Assembly (NCBI GenBank): GCA_031271465.1
Contig: JAISVR010000046.1
Location: 1 to 59,714 of the forward strand
DNA length: 59,714 bases
From: Prevotellaceae bacterium
Lineage (GTDB): Bacteria > Bacteroidota > Bacteroidia > Bacteroidales > Paludibacteraceae
Direction of reading: 5' to 3'
How positions within the stretch are numbered: the first letter of the stretch is position 1; the number at the start of each line of letters is the position of its first letter. The translations under genes were made by a program, and so were the position numbers. The notes under the pieces were generated by a model that made no database searches, was not told where the DNA came from, and was given only the letters and a program-made list of their open reading frames with translations. Of the stretch, positions 1-8,376 are shown one piece after another.

Positions 1-1
1 A

Positions 2-1345
2 ACCGTGTATTTTGCAGGAGTAATAGAATTAAATAAAAATATTACCATTAGCGGAAACGAAATGAATAACATCGTTTTTCAAAATGCTACCGTATGGACA
101 GATACCCGACCAAAACAAAAACGCTATTTTAATATTCCTGCAAATACAGAAGTAACCCTTAGTCATCTAACCATAAAAGATAACACCGCTAATTGTGGTG
201 GTGGCGCAATCAAAAGTGAGGGTATTCTTGCACTCAACAACTGCACTTTTAGCAATAACAGAGCTTACGACATTGGTGGAGCTATTAATAGTTCCGGCAT
301 TTTAATAATAAATAACTGTGTTTTTAGTAACAATTATGCCCCTACACAAGGCGGTGCACTTTTTTGTATGGGAGAAACATATATTTCAAACAGCATTTTT
401 GAAGAAAATACTTCATCGTCTGGCGGTGCTATTGTTAATAATATTGCCGGAATAATGACTATTGATAAATGTGCTTTTAAGCAAAACAGAGCCACTGAGA
501 GAGGCGCAATATACAATAGTTTTGGAGAAGAAATAAATATAAGCAACAGTGTTTTCTTTCAAAATGAAGCAAATAATCACGGTATTTGTGGTACTGCCGG
601 TAACGGTACTGTAACTTTTACGAATTGCTTGTTTGCCAACAATACAATGAAAACAAATTATACCACTATTATAGAAGTTCGGGGAGATTATCAGTTAGGA
701 GCAGAAGGAGGATTTTTGACGCTAATAAACTGTACGCTTGCCGATAATACAGGTGGTGGAATAGAATTTCTTTGGAGTACAGTAGAAGTATATAATTCTA
801 TTTTATGGAATAACAGTTCCGAAGAAAACCATTGGTATGATGTATATGAATCAACTTCAACCGTTAATCCTCATATTTTTAATGCTTATAACAGTTTAAT
901 CGGCACAAGCAATATGGATTTAACCGGAAACAACAATCTCATAGGCGAAGACCCATTCTTTGTTGATGCCGAAAATGGCAATTACACTTTACAAGAAGAA
1001 AGTCCGGCAATAGATGTGGGTAACAATACCTATCTTCTCACCGGTACAACAAGTGATTTACTCGGTAATCTGCGCATCAGTAACAGCACGGTAGATTTGG
1101 GTGCATACGAATATCAGCAGGAGCCAATTAGTAAAGTAGTGGTAACTACTCTTTCCAATGGATTAAACATATACACCCAACACCGCAGTATTATTATAGA
1201 AAACACCACCGATCCTGTAAGCATTTACAGTATAAGCGGGCAATGTGCGGCACAGGGCACAGGAGCAGGCAGCTACGCCGTGCCGGCAGCAGGCATATAT
1301 ATCGTGCGCGTGGGCAGTGAGGCGAGAAAGGTAATTGTACCGTAG
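2..1345 (+). CDS. Secreted right-handed beta-helix protein with T9SS sorting domain (5' truncated)
   Basis: The frame is open to the left window edge, so the start lies outside; the GTG at position 5 is not a convincing start. The protein is built from repeated short Asn/Gly/Ser-rich units of the type 'NNCTFSNN', 'NNCVFSNN' and 'NCLFANN' across roughly the first 300 residues, the pattern of a right-handed parallel beta-helix (pectate-lyase-like fold). The last 70 residues have 'SIYSISGQ' followed by a Gly-rich turn and 'GIYIVRVG...KVIVP', a type A T9SS C-terminal sorting domain. It is therefore inferred to be exported through the T9SS and attached to the cell surface or released. Substrate is unknown. 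Two small hairpins follow directly. Confidence 0.85.
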   Translation, partial: TVYFAGVIELNKNITISGNEMNNIVFQNATVWTDTRPKQKRYFNIPANTEVTLSHLTIKDNTANCGGGAIKSEGILALNNCTFSNNRAYDIGGAINSSGILIINNCVFSNNYAPTQGGALFCMGETYISNSIFEENTSSSGGAIVNNIAGIMTIDKCAFKQNRATERGAIYNSFGEEINISNSVFFQNEANNHGICGTAGNGTVTFTNCLFANNTMKTNYTTIIEVRGDYQLGAEGGFLTLINCTLADNTGGGIEFLWSTVEVYNSILWNNSSEENHWYDVYESTSTVNPHIFNAYNSLIGTSNMDLTGNNNLIGEDPFFVDAENGNYTLQEESPAIDVGNNTYLLTGTTSDLLGNLRISNSTVDLGAYEYQQEPISKVVVTTLSNGLNIYTQHRSIIIENTTDPVSIYSISGQCAAQGTGAGSYAVPAAGIYIVRVGSEARKVIVP

Positions 1346-1400
1346 GGGTCAAATATTTTTGACCCTTAATCGTACCGTAGGAGCAAAAAATCTTTTGCCC
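1346..1400 (+). terminator. Tandem pair of terminator-like hairpins
   Basis: Two adjacent related hairpins follow the stop codon. The first pairs gggtcaaa (1346-1353) with tttgaccc (1358-1365). The second pairs gcaaaa with ttttgc within 1380-1400. Each is preceded by the same 'gtaccgtagg' text, so the pair looks like a duplication of about 34 bp. Likely ends transcription of the beta-helix gene. Confidence 0.5.
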
Positions 1401-1418
1401 TGTAAGCTATCCTCCGTT

Positions 1419-1642
1419 AAAAAGAACAGTCCGTGCATAACCCCTCCCCTTTTCCAAAGGAAAGTCCCCCAACAGGAGGGGGGAGGAGTTAATCAGTAGA
1501 AGTTATATAAAACAAGAACAACATTACACAAACATTTCAATTATATAAAAAGAACAGTCTGTGCATAAACCCTCCCCCTTTTCCAAAGGAAAATCCCCCA
1601 ACGGGGCGAGGGGTTAACTAACTAATAGAAACTATATAAAAA
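1419..1642. repeat. Two direct copies of a ~95-bp intergenic repeat
   Basis: The 304-bp gap between the beta-helix gene and the next CDS contains no gene. It holds two imperfect direct copies, 1419-1512 and 1547-1642. Each copy has 'aaaaagaacagt', 'gtgcataa', a C-rich tract, 'ttttccaaaggaaa', a 'tccccca' tract, a G-rich tract and 'tatataaaa'. The C-rich and G-rich tracts can pair, so each copy could fold into a GC-rich hairpin. Shorter related palindromes occur near 2520-2545 and 14322-14345. Confidence 0.7.
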
Positions 1643-1649
1643 AAACAAC

Positions 1650-2504
1650 ATGTCAAAAAACTTAAAACAAACCCTGTTATCTACCCTGCTTGCCCTGTTT
1701 GCAAGCCTAAGCAATGCCCAAATCCCACTCTTGCAAGAAGATTTCAAGCAAAACACCGCCAACACCACCACCCCCCAAGCAGAAAAAACCCTCGGAAGCG
1801 GCATATGGCAATTCTACTATACCGACAAAAACTACAACAGCATAACCCAATGCGCCGTACTCAAATACAACAGCAGTACCACCGGCTACATCATTACACC
1901 CGCGCTTGCCCAACCCGCAACCCTGACATTCGATGCCCGCACAGTAGGCAACACAAGCAACCACCTGGAAATACAAAAATCCATAAACGGCGCAGCCTTC
2001 ACCACAGTAGAAAACATATCCATATCAGGAGCAAACTACCAACAATATACAGTCGCAATAAACGAAACAAACGCCGATGTACGCCTCAAATTCCTGCGCG
2101 GCAAACCCGTGCAAGACGGCAGCAACTACAACATCATAATAGACAATATACAAGTCGCAGCCAATAATGCACCCCACTTGCAGCTATCCAACGGAAAATA
2201 CCCCGTAGAAAGAAACAAAACCTTCTGCCTCGATTGCAGCAACGGCATTTCCTACATCGACATACCATTCACCCTGTACAATACAGGAGGCGAAACACTA
2301 ATACTTTCAAACATCGAAACCCTTGCCTGTACCACTACCGAAACACTCAAATTCCCAATACACATTATGCCCGGAAAAACCATCGACATACAAGCACGCA
2401 TCAACTGCACAGGCGAATATGCCGACCGCAGTTTCCTTGTCATTCACAGCAACAGTGCCGATTGCCGATTATTCGCGTTAGAATTTAACCGGATTATCCC
2501 ATAG
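1650..2504 (+). CDS. Exported protein with C-terminal choice-of-anchor-D-like beta domain, function unknown
   Basis: 284 residues. A signal peptide is evident: basic N-terminus, hydrophobic stretch 'LLSTLLALFASLSNA' and cleavage before Gln24. The middle part resembles jelly-roll or anchor domains, with alternating beta strands. Residues about 175-275 carry 'IDIPFTLYNTGGETLILSNIE', typical of ASPM/SPD-2/Hydin-like beta domains found in Bacteroidota surface proteins. No T9SS tail is visible at the C-terminus, so the route beyond the inner membrane is unclear. Third codon positions are strongly A/C-biased, like the next three genes and unlike the beta-helix gene before it. Confidence 0.7.
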   Translation: MSKNLKQTLLSTLLALFASLSNAQIPLLQEDFKQNTANTTTPQAEKTLGSGIWQFYYTDKNYNSITQCAVLKYNSSTTGYIITPALAQPATLTFDARTVGNTSNHLEIQKSINGAAFTTVENISISGANYQQYTVAINETNADVRLKFLRGKPVQDGSNYNIIIDNIQVAANNAPHLQLSNGKYPVERNKTFCLDCSNGISYIDIPFTLYNTGGETLILSNIETLACTTTETLKFPIHIMPGKTIDIQARINCTGEYADRSFLVIHSNSADCRLFALEFNRIIP

Positions 2505-2636
2505 AGGACATTCTTATTGCAACCCCCTTTTATAAAAGAGGAGAGAAGGAGACTGCCCCAACCTAGGAGAACTTATAAAAACAAACAAACAAACCATAAA
2601 TAAAAAATAATTGTCAAACTTAAAAAAAACAAAAAC

Positions 2637-3353
2637 ATGGAAACAAAAAAAAATTATGAAACCGGACACAGCAAAAATGTAGCCAACTTTCAAACCCTTA
2701 TCACCTTCATCACCGCCTACGGAGAAACCTACAACCCCGCCAATAAGGCACTCAACCTGCAGGCACTCAACCTGCAGTTAACAGGAGCACAAACACAAAT
2801 CGAAACCGTCGACACAGCCAAAATTACCTACAATCTCGCAGTAGGAAGCCGTGCCACAACCTTCGAACCACTCAAAGCAACAGCCACCCGACTATACAAC
2901 GCACTCAAAGCATCAGGAGCACCACAAAAAACAATCGAAGAAGCCAAAACCATCAACCGAAAAATACAAGGCACACGCGCCAAAAAACCCGCCGAAGGAG
3001 AAAAAACCATCTCAGTATCGCAACAAAGCTACGACAGCCTAACCGAAAACTACGCGCGACTAATCGACCTCCTCGCAAGCGAAGCAGCCTATCAGCCAAA
3101 CGAAAAACCATTACAAGTCGAAACACTCAAAGAAACACTCAAAGAAATTCGAGAAAAAAACATCGCCGTAATCAACACATACACCACATACAGCAACGCC
3201 CAAATCAGTCGAAACGCAGCCCTGTACAATAAACCCGACGGACTCGTCGACACAGCCCTGCTCGCCAAAGAATATGTCAAATCCATCTTCGGAGCAACAT
3301 CACCCCAATACAAACAAATAAGCAAAATAGAATTCAAACGCAGCAAAGACTAA
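2637..3353 (+). CDS. Conserved Bacteroidota protein of unknown function ('TINRKIQG' family)
   Basis: 238 residues, no signal peptide and no membrane segment. It is rich in Ala, Thr, Lys and Gln and predicted by eye to be mostly helical. I recognise a recurrent family of hypothetical proteins in Bacteroidota with the landmarks 'TAYGETYNP', 'KTINRKIQG', 'SQQSYDSL', 'ARLIDLLASE' and the C-terminal 'YVKSIFGATSPQYKQI'; no function is known to me. There is an internal direct repeat 'ALNLQ' (two copies around residues 38-48). The start is the ATG after an A-rich tract. A strong terminator follows immediately, so the gene ends a transcription unit. Confidence 0.75.
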   Translation: METKKNYETGHSKNVANFQTLITFITAYGETYNPANKALNLQALNLQLTGAQTQIETVDTAKITYNLAVGSRATTFEPLKATATRLYNALKASGAPQKTIEEAKTINRKIQGTRAKKPAEGEKTISVSQQSYDSLTENYARLIDLLASEAAYQPNEKPLQVETLKETLKEIREKNIAVINTYTTYSNAQISRNAALYNKPDGLVDTALLAKEYVKSIFGATSPQYKQISKIEFKRSKD

Positions 3354-3365
3354 CACAAAAAAACA

Positions 3366-3396
3366 AAAAGCGGATACAAATCCGGTATCCGCTTTT
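3366..3396 (+). terminator. Intrinsic terminator after the 'TINRKIQG' protein gene
   Basis: A perfect 12-bp stem, aaaagcggatac (3366-3377) with gtatccgctttt (3385-3396), has a 7-nt loop and a T-rich 3' side. It ends transcription of the gene at 2637. Confidence 0.85.
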
Positions 3397-3411
3397 ATAT
3401 TTCCATCACCC

Positions 3412-3621
3412 GCATTTATAAAAATAATCACCGCATTAACAAATCTTGCTTACGCATTAATACATCTTAACATCGCATTAACAAATCACCCGTGCGCGTT
3501 AATATATATTTACAGAGAGTTAGTAAATACCCCATTCGCATTAACATGTAAACCCACCGAATTGATACATATTAACATCGCATTAACAAATCTTCCACCC
3601 GCATTAACAACCTGTCATCCG
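3412..3621. repeat. Ten degenerate 21-bp tandem repeats upstream of obgE
   Basis: Units begin exactly every 21 bp at 3412, 3433, 3454, 3475, 3496, 3517, 3538, 3559, 3580 and 3601. The conserved head is GCATTAACA(AAT), seen as gcattaaca, gcattaata, gcgttaata, gagttagta and gaattgata in diverged units; the tail is C-rich. Twenty-one bp is two helical turns, so the conserved heads would lie on one face of the DNA. The array fills the gap between the terminator at 3366 and the obgE promoter at 3655. The frame starting at 3412 has no stop across the array, but no start codon or ribosome-binding site was seen. Confidence 0.8.
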
Positions 3622-3654
3622 CCAACAAATAGAAACATATTAAACAAATTTATT

Positions 3655-3662
3655 TATCTTTG
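3655..3662 (+). promoter_or_regulatory. -7 promoter element of obgE
   Basis: TATCTTTG fits the Bacteroidota primary-sigma -7 consensus TAnnTTTG. It lies 24 bp before the chosen obgE ATG, and overlaps the alternative upstream TTG start at 3660, which it therefore argues against. Confidence 0.7.
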
Positions 3663-3686
3663 CGCTCATTCAATACAAAAAAACCT

Positions 3687-4820
3687 ATGGCAGAATCCAA
3701 TTTTGTTGATTATGTAAAAATATTTTGTCGCTCAGGCAAAGGCGGAGCAGGATCCATGCACTTCCACCGCGAAAAATACATTCCAAAAGGCGGTCCCGAC
3801 GGCGGCGACGGCGGGCGCGGCGGACACATCATACTCAAAGCAAACAAAAACCTCTGGACACTCATCCACCTGAAATACGCCCGACACATTTTTGCCGGAA
3901 ACGGCGAAAACGGAAGCCGAAGCCGAAGCTTCGGTAAAAACGGCGAAGACAAAACAATCGAAGTACCAGTAGGCACAGTAGCATTCGATGGCGACACAGG
4001 CGAATACCTCTGCGAACTTACCGAACACGGACAGGAAATAATCCTCCTCAAAGGTGGTCGAGGAGGATTAGGCAACTGGCATTTCCGAACCGCCACCAAC
4101 CAGGCGCCCCACTACGCCCAACCCGGCGAACCCATGCAGGAACGAAGCATAGTACTCGAACTCAAAGTACTTGCCGATGTAGGCTTAGTAGGCTTCCCCA
4201 ACGCCGGAAAATCCACACTCCTGTCAGTCGTTTCCGCAGCAAAACCCGAAATCGCCAACTATCCATTCACCACCCTCGTGCCAAACCTCGGCATCGTAGC
4301 CTACCGCGACAATCGATCCTTTTGCATGGCAGATATACCCGGCATAATCGAAGGAGCACACGAAGGAAAAGGACTCGGATTAAGATTCCTGCGCCACATC
4401 GAACGCAACCCCGTGTTGCTCTTCATGGTACCGGCAGACAGCGACAACATTCGCCGCGAATACGAAATCCTGCTCAACGAACTGGCACAATTCAATCCCG
4501 AACTCCTCGACAAAAAGCGCATCCTCGCCATTTCCAAAAGCGATATGCTCGACGAAGAACTCACAGCCGAACTAAAAAAAGAACTCCCCGAAGCTGTAAA
4601 AACAATATTCATTTCTTCTGTAGCAGGCACCGGACTTACCGAACTCAAAGACCTGCTTTGGGAAGCAATCAACGACGAAACAAACCGCATAACCACCATC
4701 ACCCATCGCAAACCCGAAATTCGCATTTCGGAAAAAACCAATGACGAAAGATTAGACGACGAGGAAGAATGGGACGACGAACCCGAAGACGAAGAATTTT
4801 TTTGGGACAACGAAGAATAA
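3687..4820 (+). CDS. obgE: GTPase Obg/CgtA
   Basis: 377 residues. This is the essential ribosome-associated GTPase of 50S assembly and stress control. The Gly-rich Obg fold spans residues 1-160, with '[15 protein letters not shown]' and '[12 protein letters not shown]'. The G domain follows, with G1 'GFPNAGKST' at 169-177, switch II '[16 protein letters not shown]' and 'SKSD' as G4. The C-terminus is a very acidic Asp/Glu tail instead of an OCT domain, as in many Bacteroidota. The ATG at 3687 gives the canonical '[17 protein letters not shown]'; the longer TTG start overlaps the promoter element. Confidence 0.96.
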   Translation: MAESNFVDYVKIFCRSGKGGAGSMHFHREKYIPKGGPDGGDGGRGGHIILKANKNLWTLIHLKYARHIFAGNGENGSRSRSFGKNGEDKTIEVPVGTVAFDGDTGEYLCELTEHGQEIILLKGGRGGLGNWHFRTATNQAPHYAQPGEPMQERSIVLELKVLADVGLVGFPNAGKSTLLSVVSAAKPEIANYPFTTLVPNLGIVAYRDNRSFCMADIPGIIEGAHEGKGLGLRFLRHIERNPVLLFMVPADSDNIRREYEILLNELAQFNPELLDKKRILAISKSDMLDEELTAELKKELPEAVKTIFISSVAGTGLTELKDLLWEAINDETNRITTITHRKPEIRISEKTNDERLDDEEEWDDEPEDEEFFWDNEE

Positions 4821-4841
4821 ATCATAAAACCAATAACCACC

Positions 4842-5702
4842 ATGAACATAGAAGTCAAAAACCTGCAATTCGCCTACGGCACAAAACAAGTGCTCAACAT
4901 CTCACACACCAAGTTCGAGCAAGGCAAAATCTACGGCATCGTAGGCAAAAACGGAGTAGGCAAAACCACCTTCTTCAAAACATTAACCAATATCATTACC
5001 AACTACACCGGCGAAGTATTAATCAACGGCATGTCAGTAAAAGAAAACCCGAAAACCCTCGCAAAAGTAGGCATCGTACTCGACGACATGGAACTCTACA
5101 AAAACCAAACCGGCATGTTCAACATCCGCTATTTCGGCGGTTTGCGCGGCGGATTCAACGAAGAACAAGCCATGTCATTTGCACACCAACTGGAAATAGC
5201 CGACAGCCTCGACAAAACAGTAAGCCACTATTCGCTCGGTATGGCAAAAAAACTCATTCTACTCATATCAGTTATCAACGACGCCGAAACATTAATTTTC
5301 GACGAACCCTTTCGCGGACTCGACAGCAAAAGCGTAAACTGGTTTAAAAATCACCTGCTCAGCCTGCGCGACAAAGGACGAACAATACTCATTTCAAGCC
5401 ATATACAAGACGACATCGAATCACTGTCCGACAAAGTATTCGTGCTACACAACGGCAACTTCAACCACACCTTCGACCTGAAAAACACCACATCTCACAT
5501 CTACAGCGTCGAAGTCAGCGATAAAATAGCCTTCATAGCACTGCTGCAAAACAAAGGCATACCATTCGAAGAACAGGGGAAATTTATCAAATTCGAAATC
5601 AACGACGAGCTATACAAAGAACTCTTCCGGCAAACCATTGCCCGCGAAATCGAATTCCTTCAAATCAAAAAAGAAAACAAATATGTTGAGCTAATTAAAT
5701 AA
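4842..5702 (+). CDS. ABC transporter ATP-binding protein
   Basis: 286 residues. Nucleotide-binding subunit of an ABC-2-type exporter. It has Walker A 'GKNGVGKTT' near residue 37, a degenerate signature 'YSLGMAKK' in place of LSGGQ, Walker B 'ETLIFDEPF' followed by 'RGLDS', and the switch His in 'ISSHIQDD'. The last 80 residues form the accessory domain seen in subunits for small-peptide or antibiotic exporters. It lies 21 bp after obgE and 16 bp before the permease gene, so all three are probably co-transcribed. Substrate cannot be told. Confidence 0.9.
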   Translation: MNIEVKNLQFAYGTKQVLNISHTKFEQGKIYGIVGKNGVGKTTFFKTLTNIITNYTGEVLINGMSVKENPKTLAKVGIVLDDMELYKNQTGMFNIRYFGGLRGGFNEEQAMSFAHQLEIADSLDKTVSHYSLGMAKKLILLISVINDAETLIFDEPFRGLDSKSVNWFKNHLLSLRDKGRTILISSHIQDDIESLSDKVFVLHNGNFNHTFDLKNTTSHIYSVEVSDKIAFIALLQNKGIPFEEQGKFIKFEINDELYKELFRQTIAREIEFLQIKKENKYVELIK

Positions 5703-5718
5703 AAGGAGAAAACACACA

Positions 5719-6465
5719 ATGGAACTGAAAAATATTTTCAAAATGGAGATTTTCAAAAATCGCAACGACAAAGCCTATATAAGAATTATTGCGATTTTGA
5801 CAGCAATGGCAGCCGCGGCATCAATTATAGGAATCATTATGGCAAGCACAAACAATACAAACAATGTATTGATTGCAACAGAAATTCTTCTAACAACTTT
5901 TACAATGATCGGAATAGCCATTTTCTCTTTCCTCTACCCTTTTCATCTGCTCAATGTCGACTACAAAAATAAAGTAATAAGCCTGATATTCGCCGGAGGA
6001 GTATCGCGTAAGCAATACTACTTTGTAAAAATCGGAGCCACCATCCTTTCCTGCCTGATAGCCTTTTTCATTATCCTTTTTATCCCCATTATGATATGGC
6101 TCGTTGCCTATCCGGCAGAATTCACCGAACTTATCCGCAACATCTTCCGCAACTTCAAACCGGAAGATATCTCCTCTTTCATGCTGGCAAGCATACTTGG
6201 ATTAATAGCCAACATTGTAATGCTAACCACTGCCGTAATTATTTCAAAAGGAAAAATCACAGGAATTTTTCTCTACCTCGCTTTTTCATTCATCGTATCC
6301 ATCGTGCAAGGATTTTTCATGCCTGACAATATTTCGCTCTTCATGATTAACAATACAGATATGGAAATCTCACAATACTTTTATCAAACAGCAATCTTTG
6401 CCGTTTTCCAAATAATTGCCTTCACATTCATTGGCTTGCGAGTGTTAGACAAACAGGATTTATAA
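5719..6465 (+). CDS. ABC-2 type transporter permease
   Basis: 248 residues with about six hydrophobic segments (residues about 22-44, 54-78, 106-130, 150-172, 180-200 and 218-240). It is the membrane partner of the ATPase encoded just upstream. The N-terminal 'MELKNIFKMEIFKN' is the usual amphipathic helix of ABC-2 permeases. A clear ribosome-binding site, aaaggag, sits at 5702-5708. A perfect palindromic terminator follows. Confidence 0.85.
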   Translation: MELKNIFKMEIFKNRNDKAYIRIIAILTAMAAAASIIGIIMASTNNTNNVLIATEILLTTFTMIGIAIFSFLYPFHLLNVDYKNKVISLIFAGGVSRKQYYFVKIGATILSCLIAFFIILFIPIMIWLVAYPAEFTELIRNIFRNFKPEDISSFMLASILGLIANIVMLTTAVIISKGKITGIFLYLAFSFIVSIVQGFFMPDNISLFMINNTDMEISQYFYQTAIFAVFQIIAFTFIGLRVLDKQDL

Positions 6466-6489
6466 CCCAATTCCGGACAAAACAATAAA

Positions 6490-6515
6490 TACCGTGAAAG
6501 ATATCTTTCACGGTA
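6490..6515 (+). terminator. Terminator after the ABC permease gene
   Basis: The sequence taccgtgaaag (6490-6500) pairs with ctttcacggta (6505-6515) around a 4-nt centre, followed by ttattatta. It can act for the + strand gene ending at 6465. Confidence 0.8.
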
Positions 6516-6544
6516 TTATTATTATCCATACTCCTGAAGCAGAA

Positions 6545-6574
6545 AACCTCGCTCTGTAATCACAGAACGAGGTT
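6545..6574 (-). terminator. Terminator of rpsT
   Basis: The stem aacctcg/cgaggtt plus tctgt/acaga has one internal mismatch. Read on the minus strand it is followed by a T-rich stretch. It lies 26 bp beyond the rpsT stop codon. Confidence 0.75.
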
Positions 6575-6600
6575 CAAAACATTATAGTATGAAAAAGAAT

Positions 6601-6858
6601 TTACGCTACTAACTTGCTGATATGTCGAGCAAGCTTCGATTTCAAATTGGCAGCCTTATTTTTATGAATAATATTCTTCTTTGCCAATCTGTCCAACATC
6701 GAACTCACTTTCGGATACAATTCACTTGCTACCGATTTTTCGTTGCTAGCACGCAATTTACGCATAGCATTACGAGCAGTTTTTGCATAATAACGATTGT
6801 GCAATTTCCGTTTCTCGGCTTGCCTTATTCTCTTGATAGATGATTTATGATTTGCCAT
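6601..6858 (-). CDS. rpsT: 30S ribosomal protein S20
   Basis: 85 residues, strongly basic. '[21 protein letters not shown]' is the standard S20 N-terminus, followed by '[28 protein letters not shown]', the conserved C-terminal helix. S20 binds the 5' domain of 16S rRNA early in 30S assembly. tRNA-Glu lies 80 bp upstream in the same direction, and no separate -7 element was found between them, so the two may share a transcript. Confidence 0.97.
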   Translation of the reverse strand: MANHKSSIKRIRQAEKRKLHNRYYAKTARNAMRKLRASNEKSVASELYPKVSSMLDRLAKKNIIHKNKAANLKSKLARHISKLVA

Positions 6859-6938
6859 AGTTCAAATTGAATTAAGAATGATAAAAATCAAGAACAAAAT
6901 TCCTCATTCTTTATTTTGCATTCCTTTTTAATACTGAG

Positions 6939-7010
6939 TAGCCCATAGGAGAGTCGAACTCCTCTTTCCAGGATGAAAACCTGGCGTCCTAACCGATAGA
7001 CGAATGGGCC
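6939..7010 (-). tRNA. tRNA-Glu (anticodon TTC)
   Basis: On the minus strand the cloverleaf reads: acceptor GGCCCAT paired with ATGGGCT (a G-U pair at 1-72, as is common for this tRNA in Bacteroides relatives), D arm with GGTTAGGAC, anticodon stem CCAGG/CCTGG around TTTTCAT giving anticodon TTC, and T arm GAGGAGTTCGACTCTCC. The 3' CCA is not encoded. Confidence 0.95.
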
Positions 7011-7056
7011 CTTTTACTATTCATCGAAAAAAGATAACTTTTTCTTTTAGCGGCTG

Positions 7057-7064
7057 CAAAGATA
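7057..7064 (-). promoter_or_regulatory. -7 element for tRNA-Glu (and possibly rpsT)
   Basis: TATCTTTG on the minus strand lies about 46 bp before the tRNA 5' end. It matches TAnnTTTG. Confidence 0.65.
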
Positions 7065-7169
7065 AATCGACTTTTTTAATCCGCAAAATATTTTTCAAAA
7101 AAAACGAATTATTTTTCAAAAACCGTTTCCAATACACTGCTAACAAAGGATTTTAAACAAAAATATTTC

Positions 7170-8270
7170 CTACACATTAAAGCGGAAATGCATAATATCC
7201 CCGTCTTGCACAACATACTCCTTACCCTCTACGCTCATTTTACCCGCTTCCTTACAAGCAAGTTCAGAACCAAAAGCAATAAAATCGGCATACTTTATCA
7301 CTTCAGCACGAATAAAACCCTTCTCAAAATCAGTATGAATAACACCTGCACACTGTGGAGCCTTCCACCCCTTCTCAAATGTCCACGCGCGCACCTCCTG
7401 AACCCCGGCAGTAAAATAAGTTTGCAAGCGCAATAAATGATAAGCAGCCTTTATCAAACGCGCCACACCCGATTCCTGCAAGCCAACCTCTTCGAGAAAC
7501 ATTTGTCGCTCCTCATAAGTCTCCAATTCGGCAATATCAGCCTCAGTAGCAGCAGCAACAATAAGTAATTCGGCATGCTCGTCCTTTATCGCCTCACGCA
7601 CAGCATCAACATAATTATTCCCGGTTACAGCAGAAGCCTCATCTACATTACACACATATAACACAGGCTTATCAGTAAGCAAACAAAGATCTTTCACAAG
7701 TTTTGCCTGCTCCTTGTCGAGCTGTACCGTACGAGCCGACTTACCTTGCAACAACACATCACGATATTGCACCAAAATATCATACACCGCTTTTGCAGCC
7801 TTATCGCCACCGGTCTGCGCCTGTTTTTGCACACGACAAATGCGGCTTTCCACCGTTTCCAAATCTTTAAGTTGCAGTTCAGTATCAATTATTTCCTTGT
7901 CGCGCACAGGATCTATCGTACCATCCACATGCGTGATATTTTCGTTTTCGAAACAACGAAGCACATGCAAAATAGCATCAGTTTCTCGGATATTCGCCAA
8001 AAACTTGTTACCCAAACCCTCACCTTTGCTGGCTCCTTTTACCAACCCGGCAATATCGACAATTTCTACCGTAGTAGGCAAAATACGCTGAGGCTTAACA
8101 AGTTCCGCCAGTTTGTTGAGCCGTTCGTCAGGCACAGTTATTACCCCCACATTGGGTTCGATAGTACAAAAAGGAAAGTTTGCCGCTTGAGCCTTTGCAT
8201 TTGAAAGACAGTTGAATAAGGTTGATTTGCCTACATTAGGCAAGCCCACAATACCACATTGAAGAGCCAT
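7170..8270 (-). CDS. ychF: Redox-regulated ATPase/GTPase YchF
   Basis: 366 residues, the normal family length. G1 'GLPNVGKST' is at 8-16, G3 is 'DIAGLVKGASKGEGLGN', and G4 is 'NVDE' instead of NKxD, which is why YchF prefers ATP. The C-terminal TGS domain covers roughly residues 283-364 ('TYFTAGVQEVRAWTFEKGWKAPQCAG'). YchF binds ribosomes and modulates translation and oxidative-stress responses. A -7 element lies about 60 bp upstream. On the + strand this gene is C-rich, like obgE which lies on the other strand. Confidence 0.96.
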   Translation of the reverse strand: MALQCGIVGLPNVGKSTLFNCLSNAKAQAANFPFCTIEPNVGVITVPDERLNKLAELVKPQRILPTTVEIVDIAGLVKGASKGEGLGNKFLANIRETDAILHVLRCFENENITHVDGTIDPVRDKEIIDTELQLKDLETVESRICRVQKQAQTGGDKAAKAVYDILVQYRDVLLQGKSARTVQLDKEQAKLVKDLCLLTDKPVLYVCNVDEASAVTGNNYVDAVREAIKDEHAELLIVAAATEADIAELETYEERQMFLEEVGLQESGVARLIKAAYHLLRLQTYFTAGVQEVRAWTFEKGWKAPQCAGVIHTDFEKGFIRAEVIKYADFIAFGSELACKEAGKMSVEGKEYVVQDGDIMHFRFNV

Positions 8271-8330
8271 TCTATATTTATAATTTATGGATTTACAATT
8301 TATCGTTAGCCATTAGCTATTTTGAGGCGG

Positions 8331-8338
8331 CAAAGGTA
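8331..8338 (-). promoter_or_regulatory. -7 element of ychF
   Basis: TACCTTTG on the minus strand, 60 bp before the ychF ATG, matches TAnnTTTG. Confidence 0.6.
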
Positions 8339-8376
8339 GGCATTTCGAGCAAAAGAAACAAACGAAAAAACCGACA

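Noticed and set aside
1560-1568. A DnaA box (tgtgcataa, reverse of TTATNCACA).
   Set aside because: It lies in the repeated intergenic element, the other copy is changed (cgtgcataa), and no cluster of boxes is present.
3412-3621. A CRISPR array.
   Set aside because: Units are 21 bp with no spacers of constant length and no cas gene in the window.
3391-3717. Open frame through the 21-bp repeats, which could encode heptads 'ALTNxxx'.
   Set aside because: It starts within a terminator hairpin, has no start codon or ribosome-binding site that I can find, and runs into the obgE promoter and gene in another frame. Kept only as a rival reading of the repeat array.
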